NCBI GenBank assembly: GCA_951812925.1
Contig: OX638368.1
Span: forward strand, 125,759,309 to 125,823,308
Length of the DNA stretch: 64,000 nucleotides
Source of the DNA: Calliopum simillimum
Taxonomy: Eukaryota > Arthropoda > Insecta > Diptera > Lauxaniidae
Direction of reading: 5' to 3'
A program made the position numbers and the translations under genes. Shown piece by piece: positions 53,951-64,000 of this stretch. Positions within the stretch are counted from its first letter, which is position 1. The number at the start of each line of letters is the position of its first letter. The notes beneath the pieces were generated by a model. It worked only from the letters and a program-made list of their open reading frames with translations, did no database searches and was not told where the DNA came from.

Positions 53951-56640
53951 TCTTCTTATACGAGATAAAATTGTATGTACTTATGTACCTATGTACTTAT
54001 GTATGTTTGGAACGGGCAAAACTTTTTCTCGAAAACGGCCACAGCGATTTTAATGAAACTTCCGATAATGCTAGATATTAACATACAATGAAGAATGAAC
54101 AAGGTTTGAACTGAGTAAATACTCACCAGGGGGCGTGGCACCGCTCTAAATTTTAAATTTGATTTGGTCATAACTCGCAAACCATTCAAGGTATTTGAAT
54201 GAAATTTGGGTACAAGTACTGCTTAGTAATACCTTGAAACAAACGAAAAGTGGGCGGGATCGAAAAAGTGCCACGCCCACTTTTTAATCCTTGAAAATTT
54301 TGAATTATTATTACTCGAAAACGACTCCAACAATTTTGATGAAAATTTAGGAGGTGTTACCTCTTCAAACAAGGATTAATGTGTGATATGCGGTTATATT
54401 GGGAAAACTCGTTAAAGGGCGTGCGACTGCCCAAAAAATATAAAACGGTATAAAAAGAAAACTAATAAAGCAATCATTCTAAAATTAACTGTGGGGAGCC
54501 TACTTGCTATAAGGCATTTCTGATCTGCAAGTGGGCAAAATATCGCCGTTGCGCGTGCAACCTCCCATACAAGCAAAATACGTTAAATGCTGTTTCTCGC
54601 AAATGTTACAACGTTTTTTGCACTGTTTTAACTTTTTAGGTTAGGATATCTCCGAGAAAAATAAACATATCGACATTATTTCAATTAAGTTTAGAAGATT
54701 GATTGGAGTTTTCCATTTCTGCATCAGAATTAACGGATATACGTCCTGTTATATAGCTCCAAAACACAGCAACAAAACATAGCATCGGCTTTTTTCCTTG
54801 TTTAGGCTAAGATATCTCAAAAACCGAATGAGATACAACAAGTCTAAGGCCAGATTCGAATTTATCATTGCAAAATACATTAAAAATAACTACTTTTATA
54901 TTTGTTTGTTGGGTTTTTTTTTTGAATTTTTTTAATTTTATATGGGATATGTATTTTTGTGATATTTCGCGGGGATGATCAGCTACGATTTCGGGGTTTG
55001 CATTTTTCAGACCACTTAACTAATACAAATAAAACCCCATTCACAGATTTTATCCACATATTCAAAAAACCTATCGATTGTTCAAGAGCACCGTGAGGCA
55101 CAGGAATTTTTTTTTTCTAAAAAGTCAAATGACAATTTTTTTTACTTTGTTTTGAGTTCTCATTTACACCGACTAGGTGTCCAAAAAAATAAATTTCAAA
55201 GTACAAGGATATAACTTCCATTACTTAGAAAATAGAAGCTATACCGAAAAAACCAATATTTCCTATATGAATCATTAAAATAAGTATTGACGAAATGACG
55301 GCCATGTTTTGAAAAATCTTAAAAATCAATTTTCCGAAAAAAAAAAATGTTTTTTTCTTAAAATTTTTTTTAAGGAAATCTTTTGAAAGGTGATGATGAA
55401 CATTCGTTTTTCAAAACACTTAAGTAAAAAAAAATTTAAAAAAAAAAAATTTTTTGGGAAAATTGATTTTTAAGATTATTCAAAATATGGCTGTCATTTC
55501 GTCAATACTTATTTTAATGATTCATATAGGAAATATTGGTTTTTTCGGTATAGCTTCTATTTGCTAAGTAATGGAAGTTATATCCTTGTACTTTGAAATT
55601 TATTTGTTTTTGGCCACCTAGTGGGTGTAAATGAAAGCACTAAACAAAGTTAAAAACATTGAAACGTGACTTTTTAGAAAACAAATTCCTGTGGCTCTCA
55701 CAGCCATTTAGCGCGAAACAAGTCTTCTACAAAATGTTTGTATTTTATTCACCTTTTTGTAAAAAAAAAAATAAAAAAATAAAAAAATATTATTTTGAGA
55801 TAATAAACTTTTAAGATTTTTCAAAAAATGGCCGCAATTTTGTAAATTTTCAAAATTTTACAAATTTAAAAATGGAAATTAAAACAACGTTTAAAATGCT
55901 ACAAGAATCCGAAAACAAAAATTAAAAAAATTTATTTTTGACAAAATGGCGGGACTTAGAAAAAAAAATTGCATAGATTTTTCGCAAAAACACCACTTGG
56001 ACACTCTGAAGTTCCATGCCCATAACTTGCAAAAAAATTTTTTTCCCAAAACTAATAATGAGTAGTCTCCATGCTCAGCACTTAGAACATCTCTGTGAAT
56101 TTTTATAAAATCTGAGAACCTAACTGCAAATTTCGAGAAAAGTGAGAAGAACACAGCCAGGTACAACAAAAAAAAAAAAAAAAAATAAAAAAAAAAAATG
56201 GAATGAACTTTTTATGTCATATGCACTTTCTGACGCTGAATCCATCTTAATCAGCAGAACTATCATTATAACTTCCGAATTTTGAAATATCCTTGCATGA
56301 AGTTGAAGAAAACGCTGTGCTCAGTCTTACAGCGTAGCTACAAAAAAAGGTGAAATTGTTTTTTTATAAATCCCATTGAAAAGCCACACTTATCAAAATA
56401 TCCTTTCGGATTTTTCCAATAGGTCTCTTATTTTTCGAGTCATGATACATAAAACGAAAAATTTTGGGTGCGTGGCATATCCCATTTATTTATTTTAAGG
56501 CATTTCACTAAAAAAAAAAATGTTATCAATTTCAAAGCATGACCATACGAGTATCATAACAAAAAAAAGCTATGAATAAAAACTCCGACTAAAATAATAA
56601 GATCAGATTGTTGACCGAGCAGGGATCGGTCTCCAGGTAC
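53951..56640. other. Insert within the E-side retroelement
   Basis: It carries GGGGGCGTGGCACCGCTC-type units (54,120-54,560), a palindromic element (separate entry) and unrecognised A/T-rich sequence. The flanking retroelement reads from RT (left) to endonuclease (right), so this ~2.7-kb block interrupts it. Confidence 0.5.
55088..55706. mobile_element. ~620-bp palindromic element
   Basis: GTGAGGCACAGGAATTT at the left pairs with AAATTCCTGTGGCTCTCAC at the right. Arms include CAAGGATATAACTTCCATTA, CCAATATTTCCTATATGAAT and AAATAAGTATTGACGAAATG blocks mirrored on the other side of a centre near 55,400. No coding content. The target duplication was not resolved. Confidence 0.75.
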
Positions 56641-56649
56641 TAAGTAATA

Positions 56650-56964
56650 ATAATTCATGATCAGATACATCTGCCATCGGAAGTTGTTCGAAGTGAGAAA
56701 CGTACGATTTAACTTGGTTTACAACCAGGAGAGAAACGAGTTGGCGAATCGTTTATGACATTAAGGCCACATGAATGAATAGAATCATATAAAGCATTTG
56801 AACGAGTATCATTAAGGAGCATGTCAATGTTAAAATCACCATAAAGTACAATGTGCTCGTATTCAAATGTAAAGTTTGATATACTAGCAAATAAACTGTT
56901 CAAATCAATTGAGCGATGTCGATTGTTAGCACAGACTATTAAACACTTGGTTATATCATCTTCT
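56650..56964 (-). pseudogene. Non-LTR endonuclease remnant, E side
   Basis: Minus frame with CLIVCANNRHRSIDLNSL, then YEHIVLYGDFNIDMLLNDT. The GDFN motif is an active-site motif of LINE apurinic-type endonucleases. It ends abruptly at 56,965 where another element begins. It continues the retroelement whose RT lies at 52,712-53,950. Confidence 0.75.
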
Positions 56965-57522
56965 ACACAGAAAAAAAAAAAAACTGACGGTAAAATTAAC
57001 TGTACATTTTGTATTCCATACATTTTTTTTTTTCATATGAATAAAAGTTTGAGTTGAGTTTTTAACAGGTTCATAAAATTCTCACATTGTTTAAATCAAC
57101 ATAAGTTTGCTAGAGTTGTACTGATATATTGCTATTTGAAATGGTTACAGCCCTTCTGGGATGCTAACTATTAAACCGTTGCAAAACAGTTTTAACTGTA
57201 TTGTAACAGCATATTGTTAGCTGACCTTTTTAGAAGGTTATATTTACTGTAACTTCGTTTCATAGTTTCTAAGCCGAGTAAACTGTAGATTTACAGAGTT
57301 CAACGGTCCAAATAAAAAAAACTCCGGGTTAGTGCAATTTCTATCGAAAATCTAGGTTAAATTAACTGTTTTCACAGTACCTAAACATTTTCACAGTAAC
57401 TGTACAGTACTATTTTCACAGTAATTTTACTGGACTGCACAGTCAATTTAACCTTTACTGCGGGTTGGTGCAATTTCTATCGCTGAAATCGGTTGGATTG
57501 ACCGATTTTTTTTTTTCTGTGT
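56965..57522. mobile_element. Short element with ACACAGAAAAA ends
   Basis: It starts ACACAGAAAAAAAA and ends TTTTTTTTTTTCTGTGT. The interior has several TTAACTGT/ACAGTAAAATTA words and a repeated GGTT(A/G)GTGCAATTTCTATCG (57,326 and 57,464). Probably a small inverted-terminal-repeat element. No coding content. Confidence 0.5.
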
Positions 57523-57650
57523 AATATGCCTATAAATGAAATATTGTTGATTGGGCCAAAAATGATATCTGTTTGATGGAATGTTAAATATTTGCTATAA
57601 CTTAAAAAAATGCACTCTAAAAAATAAAATAATTAAAAATAAACTTTCTT

Positions 57651-57725
57651 GTCTGGGATTTGAACCTACTCCCCCAGGATAGCAGTCAAACGTCTTACTC
57701 GTATATATTCAGCTAACTCTCTCTA
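57651..57725 (-). ncRNA. tRNA-like module (minus)
   Basis: On the minus strand, GGTTCAAATCC is a perfect B box and TAGCTGAATAT matches the A box in 10 of 11 positions. A cloverleaf was not verified. Confidence 0.45.
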
Positions 57726-57949
57726 CATTAATTTGAAACAAAGAGGCATACAAAAAATGCATTAAGTATTGAAAAACTTCAAAAACATACTGATATTATT
57801 TTCAAAACATATTAACAGCCGGGTTCTGTGATTTCTTGATAAAAATTTTGTCAAGTAATTTTATCAAGATTTTTAAGCTGTCAAATTAGCGAAATTTGAA
57901 TTGTATACATTTTTATAATAACAAAACTTACAAAGTTAATATTTTACAG

Positions 57950-58018
57950 AGAGCTTAGCTCCGATAGTAAGATCCTTAACTACCAACGCAGTCAGGTTCG
58001 ATTCTCCAGCCGTAGCAC
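57950..58018 (+). ncRNA. tRNA-like module (plus)
   Basis: GGTTCGATTCT matches the B box in 10 of 11 positions. TTAGCTCCGATAG is a degraded A box. It faces the minus-strand module at 57,651, about 300 bases away. Confidence 0.4.
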
Positions 58019-59639
58019 TATAGGTCAAAAGGACATTTTTTGGCCAAAATTTATAACGTCCATATTATCATGGTGACCAACTTCAAATTAAGTTTTTAAT
58101 TTGTTTTTAGACTAAAAGAACAATTCTGAAAAAAATCTTAATTCTTGTACCACCGGGGCAAAAATGGTACGTAATAAATTTTCTAAATCAAAAACACATG
58201 CCAACATGGTTTTGTTGCCAAGCATTTCCGAAGAAAATTTATGCGTTGAATCCGAATCCGCGATCAGAATTGACCCACCACCTCAGGATTTGGAGATATT
58301 TGAGGTCGAACTCATGAAAAATGGCCATTTTGGCTATATTTGAGGTTAGATGCAAACTGCAAAAAATTTTTTTAATTTTTTTTTCTAAATGTATCTTATA
58401 GTTCTATTCTGTTTCTTCAAAAGATGCCATACAATAATCCCTTTAAAAATTATGGCTGATATAAGATGTCATCTTGGGAAACCCATAAAAAGGATAAAAC
58501 GACACGACTTTTGATTGCATGATATCATCTTGAATCTTTAATAACTTTTAAAGAAAGTATTGTATGAAACATTTTAAGAGCTCGTTTTGAAGGTAAAAAG
58601 TAGTACACAGCTATGAATTATGCAAAAAAAATTAAAAAAAAATTTTGAACAATCTAGAATTAACCTCAAAAGTAAAAAAAGTACTAACTTTTCGTATATT
58701 AACCACAAATATCTCTATTTTTCGAAAACCTGGTGCAAAAATTATACGCACTTTTACCCAAGTTACTTAGACTAGTAGTATCTTCAGTATTTTTTTATAA
58801 GAAATTGAAAAACAGCTTCTTCGTTTTCTTTTTTGTCTATCTTTTGCAACCAGATTTCGAATAAATCGGAATTACGGAAGAAAAGTTACCTGACAAAAAA
58901 ATTCATTAAAAAAAAAAAACGGGCAAAATCGGGCGTCTATATTTCTGAAAAACATTAACAATAGCAGCGTCTTACTGGTTTCGGGTTTCTAAGGACTAAC
59001 AAATTCCAACAAAATTTTAAAAGCTTACACGAAGATCAAAATTTAAAAAAAATATTAATAGTCAGGGGTCTAATTTGAATTTTAGATTTTTCCACATAAA
59101 ACCAAAATATATTTTAATGCTTTGACCTAAATCGTGTTAAACATAACATCATCAATTTTATTCATTTTTTTTTTAGAAAAAAACAAATTATTTTGATAAC
59201 TTTTTATTAATTGAAAAAAGGAGTTAAAATCACGACTTTTTTGCGTTATCGCATTAAAATGCAAATGCAGTATCGCTGAGAAGCGAAAAATTACTTTTTC
59301 CAAAAACAAAAAACATTTTTGCTTGTGTTGAAGTATTCTCCGTTTCACTGCATCAACAAAAACTCAATAGCAATACTTGTTAAAATTTAATTAAATTGAA
59401 TTTTGGCCAAAAAAGTGTGCCTTTGCGTAGGTTCGATTTTCCAGCGAATTTGAAATTTTTTTTTTTTTGAATCAAACATATGTTTGGTAATTATTAAGAA
59501 ACATGCGATTGAACCAATAAAATTTCTCAAATATGCTGTGCATTAAATAACATCAAATATTCGATTCACATATAGCAAATATATTATTTGCTAATTATTA
59601 CCAAATTTTCATGTATATAATCATACTGCTTTCCCAGTG

Positions 59640-60035
59640 TATAATATACAAAAACTGATTTTTACAAGTAAACCGCTATTTTACTAAAAACGTCAAGAAA
59701 TTATTTTATTTTAAAAAAACCAACTTTAAAAGGGTTACATTTAACATTTAAGAGATAATGGTTTTTTTGCACACCACTAATGCATATTTAAGTTTAAGAC
59801 TACTTTTCCAGAAATTACTTCTAATTTCACGATGTCGACGCAATAAATTTTAAATGACTAAACGAATATGCAAGAATTAAATAAATGTTTATATATGTTA
59901 TGTTGACCATATACAATTTTAAACTATTAATAGAAAATAACACTTTATCCAAGTATATGCAAAGTGCTATAGCTTCCTTTAAAAAAAAGAACAAAGTCCA
60001 TTCATTCTCATTCGAATGAGCAGATACATAGTAAA
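59640..60035 (+). promoter_or_regulatory. Upstream region and putative promoter of gene F
   Basis: It closely follows the upstream region of gene E. AGAAAATAACACTT lies at 59,932-59,945, about 104 bases before the ATG, followed by AGTATATGCAAAGTGCTATA. Confidence 0.55.
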
Positions 60036-60342
60036 ATGTTGACGCGCCAACAGATAGCATGGATCACTTGCATAGTCCTCTAACCAACAAACCACATGGT
60101 GGTGAACGCTATGCAAGTGCCATCACAATATTCACTGACAAATCTGTTGGGTATAATAAACCAGGAAAAACGTTTTGAAACGCTCTTAACAGCACAAGAG
60201 AAAGGACATCATTGTCTGGTAGAGGATAAATTAATATTTTCAGATGACAAGCCCAAACTTTTGTTTGGTAGCATGAGTGCAAAGATTGCATTGAGACAGC
60301 TAGATAACCATGAGGTTTTCGCAATAATATGCATCAAAGAAA

Positions 60343-61453
60343 CAGGGTTCGAAAATATCCGATATTTATTTTAAATATCAAAATATCGGATATTTATGAT
60401 ATATATCCGATATATATCAAAATTTTGATAATATATCCATTTTGTATGAAAGCCATATTATTATTTTATTGTATTATTTATGTATACTAAGTATGTAGGT
60501 ACTTAAAATCAGACAAATGAAACCAAAACACAAAATCTTCTTCTAGATCAGGCAAAATCAAATCCTTTCTTAAAAATAACACAGTCCCGCATGGGTTTTC
60601 CTCTCTGAATTTTAAAAAGCAATTTCTTTAGATTTAAGTGTGCTGATTATGAGAAAAATAGTAAAAAAATGCCAGCACGTCACAATTTTCAGTAATTTAA
60701 GTTTTACTTAAGTGTCTTTTTTGTATATGTATACAAGACTACCATGACTATTCTACTGAATGTATCAAAACCATATTTGCACGAAATGTTTTTTTGGTGC
60801 TCCAAAACATTTATAAGATTTATCTTGATAATGAGGGTAATTGAATGAAAGTACGGTGCGCTCGAGATACAAAGAAGTCATACCAAAAACAAAAAACGCA
60901 TATCTACTTAATTTACCTGCATTATGAAATATCATACCTGAAAGAATATTATGCATAGCAACTATCTTTATCGTACGGGGATCACCAACAAAATTTATGG
61001 TGCAAGAATGGTTTAAATATGTTGAGTATTTTAGGCGTGATATTGAAGAGTACAAAAGCCTAAACGATTGAATAAATAAGTTCTCAAATGCTGCACAGAC
61101 GAACAAGATGGAAATAAACCAATTTCAGATTCGTGATTAGGAGGTCACAAACCATTATAATTGGCTTCAAACATCAAGAGGGGAAAAAAGTGTCGAATTT
61201 GGAGGACTGTGTAACAAAATATACACAAAAAAAACTTACTCTTCTTTTGTAACGAAATTTTTCTGACACGACTGGCACCATTAATGCCGGCAGAATTGTT
61301 GCCATTTATGAATTAGAACTTACTATTAGGGAGTACGTTTTAACTCTACTCCAACGCCATCTATATATCATAAAAAATCATTTGATATATATCGTATATA
61401 TATCGGATATATATCATGATATATATCCATTGATATATATCCTTCGAACCCTG
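60343..61453. mobile_element. hAT-like element in gene F with 8-bp TSD
   Basis: Ends CAGGGTTCGAA and TTCGAACCCTG are perfect inverted repeats. The 8-mer CAAAGAAA is duplicated exactly (60,335-60,342; 61,454-61,461). Subterminal tracts of GATATATATC-like palindromes follow at both ends. I could not recognise a transposase in the 1.1-kb interior; a 113-codon minus frame (60,765-61,106) is unassigned. Probably non-autonomous. Confidence 0.85.
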
Positions 61454-62615
61454 CAAAGAAATCAAATATTTATCGGGTCTTCAAGAATTCCTAAATATTT
61501 TGGAAAGTTACAGAACTTCAAGACTTATCATATACTTAAAACAAAATAAAACTGATATTATGCTAAAACGAAAGTGCTCCAGCATTATTTCAAATATTGC
61601 TGGTCTCAACGTATGCTAAATGTAATGATTTTATTTGGAGACTATCAGCAATCCGGTGACTATTACAATTACCAGCCTTTCCCGGAAATGGCTATTGATG
61701 TACGAAATTTTCAAATCAACTATACATACTATACATACTTGGCGAATTGTGTATGAAAGGTAATGCAGGTCGATTTACCACAACCTTTGCAAAAAAAATA
61801 AATGCAACTCTGGCACATGTTGTTCCAGTAGAAATTGGAAGACCAATATCTGATGATGATTTTTATCAAATGACCGAAATGGTACTCAATGGAACCATAG
61901 ATTTCACCACATTTTTCCCGAAAATTTATTTAGATAATTTAAATATCTTGAGAATTTCTAATATAATCCAAATGGGAAAGCTTCATGCAGTGGTGCCTGT
62001 ATCAAAAGCATATAATAGAAATGAAATCTTTAGGCGAATGTACACTGATGACACAGCTTTAATGTTCAATTACATCTATTTTGCATTTATTGTTATTTCA
62101 GTGATCAGTATTTATGTGCGGCAAAAAAAATCATCATTGTTTCTTATTTGTCTTGAATTGTTTTTGAATCACAGTTTTCTATAGGGTCTAAGAAAAAAAA
62201 TGTTTATAAAACGTCTAGGAAGCAAAACAATGCTTCGTGTGAAAATTCTATTTATCTCATTTGTCATTTACAAGTTAATTTACAATATCAGATACGACAC
62301 GAACTTGCGGATATATTTCACTAATCCACCAATGAAACCGGAAATCAATAGCTTCGTAGATATAGAAAAACATAAATTACTTCATTATATAAATCCTAAT
62401 GAAAGTTTTCTACCAGTGAATGATAACATTTTGGTGTCAGTAAATAATTTATCGTTTTACGAAAATCATCTTTTCGAATATAATACATCAATGGCCTATA
62501 TTGTTGGAAGTTAAGTTTGGGCCGTTCTGCATCAACAGCAGCAATATTTCCAGAAGAAAAGATTTCGTACTTCGGAGCAGCTGACTGTGGCACTGGATTA
62601 TCTATATGGAATATA

Positions 62616-63903
62616 CAGGGTGGCTGATTCGAACTGTTACCAACTTCAGATAGACTTATCTGACAGATGAAACATGACAGCTGTCTGAAAATTGGCATGA
62701 TGTTAGTTCATTCTATTGTCAACAAGTAACCAAAAGCATTTGCAAGTCAATTTATTGAAAATAAAAAATTTTCGAAATGGAATTCAAACGTAATAGTGTG
62801 ATTGCTCTTTATTTGGCTGGAAAATCGCAACCAGCAATTGTTCGTGAGCTGAAACATTTAAAAGTGAATAAAATGTTTGTGTATCGGACCATAACACGTT
62901 ACAATGGTACCGGCAGCGTTGCCAAACGACATGGTGGTGGTCGAAAAATAACTGCAACATCACCAGAAATGGTTCGAAATGTGAAGGCCAGAATTGAGCG
63001 AAATCCGAGACGCAGTGGCAGACAAATGGCTGCCGAGCTGAAAATATCGCGTGAACGAATGCAACACATATTGTCAAACAAGCTCGGACTAAAGGGCCTC
63101 AAGTTCCAAAAGGCGCATGATCTCACTCCTGCTCAAAAAAAAGTTAGGCTCGATAGAGCCAAGGAGTTGTTGCGCTTGCACGCCGCCGGAAATCTGTCTC
63201 AAATTGTCTTCTCTGATGAGAAAAATTACTGTATTCAGCAATATGTAAACAAACAAAATGATCGGGTTTACTTGACAGAGAGGTCCTACGAAAATTTGAA
63301 TGTTCGTTTGGCCACCAGGACGCAGGCACCACCGCATGTGATGGTTTGGGCTGCAGTGACTGCTTATGGGCGCTCACCACTCGTTTTTTTGGCCGCTGGC
63401 GTCAAAGTAAACGCCCAGGTGTATCGTGAATCAGTGTTGGAGGGTGCTTTATTACCGTGGGCACGCAAACATTTTGGTCGCAAGCCATGGACATTCCAAC
63501 AAGACTCGGCACCGTCACACAAAGGTCGTGTGAATCAAGAATGGTTAGAAAAAAACGTTCCTAGCTTCATTTCTGCTCAACAATGGCTCTGGATTTCTCA
63601 ATCTGAGGTATGTTGGACAAGAAGGTCTTGACTAAAAAATACCAGAGCGTTGATGCGCTAAAAGTGGCCCTTCAACGAGAATGGCGCAAACTTCCACAAA
63701 ATCAAATTCGTGCAGCATGCGACTCGTTCTTCGACCGTCTACGGGCCATAGTTAAGGCCAAAGGTGGCCATATCAAAAATTTCAAGTAGATTCTTAAAAT
63801 TTGAACATTTCCCAACAATTATAGTGTTTGATCAATAAAATCTGTGTATGGAAACTAAAAATATAGTCTTTTGAATTGGTAACACTTCGAATCAGCCACC
63901 CTG
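62616..63903 (+). mobile_element. Tc1/mariner-like element in gene F
   Basis: 1,288 bp with inverted ends CAGGGTGGCTGATTCGAA, continuing for about 28 bases with one or two mismatches (next TGTTACCAA). Flanked by TA (in a TATA context). Comparison with gene E shows the receptor sequence continuing on both sides. It encodes a transposase of mariner type in the same orientation as the receptor. AATAAAA lies at about 63,834. Confidence 0.9.
62777..63789 (+). pseudogene. Mariner-family (DDxD-type) transposase, C-terminal lesion
   Basis: Cut-and-paste transposase acting on the inverted ends of its own element. Open from ATG 62,777 for 284 codons. Residues 1-110 form a paired-type helix-turn-helix (SVIALYLAGKSQPAIVRELK) with a linker AKRHGGGRKI. 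The first catalytic aspartate is D147 (VFSDEKNY). The second is D243 (FQQDSAPSH). After 'QQW' the frame enters a foreign reading and stops at 63,631. The segment where the third acidic residue is expected (the 'SPDLNP' region) is deleted and a further stop (TGA for TGG) follows. Past the lesion the original frame is open again to a stop at 63,787-63,789. Spacing suggests a DD37D-like or maT-like branch; that is inference. Inactive as it stands. Confidence 0.85.
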
Positions 63904-64000
63904 TATATGCATGAGGATTCATTTTTTATGGAACCTGTCAACACCTACATTGGTCAATTGCATAGCAATGCAATGGTATGAATCAAACTTCAATGATATG

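Larger units (their letters stand above)
57523..59640. other. Spacer between E block and F block
   Basis: Apart from two tRNA-like modules I recognise nothing. A GGGTTCTGTGATTTCTTGAT stretch at about 57,823 could be an element end. The 73-codon minus frame at 59,127-59,348 has no known domain. Confidence 0.35.
60036..64000 (+). pseudogene. Divergent ionotropic receptor, gene F (heavily decayed, runs off window)
   Basis: Recognisable from the start codon to the penultimate part of the receptor, closest to gene E. Lesions seen by comparison with E: a stop at codon 16 (ATA to TAA); a hAT-like insertion at 60,343-61,453; a 1-nt deletion at about 61,565; a deletion of ~110 bp at about 61,735; a stop at about 62,182 (CTATAG); a deletion of ~33 bp at about 62,378; a stop at about 62,512; a mariner-like insertion at 62,616-63,903; and a ~9-bp deletion at about 63,961. 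Motifs still visible include NYQPFPEM, FTNPPMKPEINSF and MEPVNTYIGQL. Not functional. The 3' end lies outside the window. Confidence 0.88.

Noticed and set aside
60765..61106. hAT transposase fragment on the minus strand
   Set aside because: A 113-codon frame inside a hAT-like element, but I recognised no hAT motif, so no product was assigned.

Overview
The window looks like AT-rich euchromatic DNA of a higher (cyclorrhaphan) fly. The genes are insect-type divergent ionotropic receptors. They sit in a dense bed of fly-type transposons: hAT, PIF/Harbinger, Tc1/mariner, pogo, Jockey/CR1-like non-LTR elements, foldback elements and tRNA-like modules. I cannot fix the species. A tephritid- or muscid-like genome is a guess.

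Region by region. Positions 1-21,600 hold no convincing functional gene. They contain degenerate tandem repeats, two copies of a dispersed composite repeat, foldback elements, an intact-ended hAT-like element (12,061-13,552, perfect 8-bp target duplication), tRNA-like modules, a remnant of a pogo-type transposase and a composite repeat with a recurring 14-bp word. From 21,690 to the right edge, six paralogous single-exon receptor genes lie head to tail on the + strand, here called A to F: A 21,828-23,663 (intact, 611 aa); B 24,382-26,234 (one 1-nt deletion); C 30,637-34,671 (16-nt deletion in the signal peptide, plus a 2.2-kb Harbinger-like insertion); D 39,728-41,575 (a single TAA at codon 424, otherwise open); E 49,486-51,339 (intact, 617 aa); F 60,036 to beyond 64,000 (several stops and deletions, plus a hAT-like and a mariner-like insertion). 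Each gene carries its own copy of a conserved block about 105-120 bp before the ATG and a related 3' flank, so the duplication unit included the promoter.

The spacers between the genes were enlarged by very long inverted repeats (26,432-28,509; 37,722-39,095; 45,444-46,821; 47,468-48,861; 55,088-55,706) and by two copies of the same minus-strand non-LTR retrotransposon behind D and E, which show that a large D/E segment was duplicated.

How it works together: this is a tandem chemoreceptor cluster in birth-and-death evolution. Two of six genes look fully functional. Three (B, C, D) are one or two lesions from an open reading frame, and one is heavily decayed. The best leads are the single-stop gene D (possible readthrough pseudo-pseudogene), the shared promoter block, the mosaic history of D, the large hairpin loci and the recurring tRNA-like modules.
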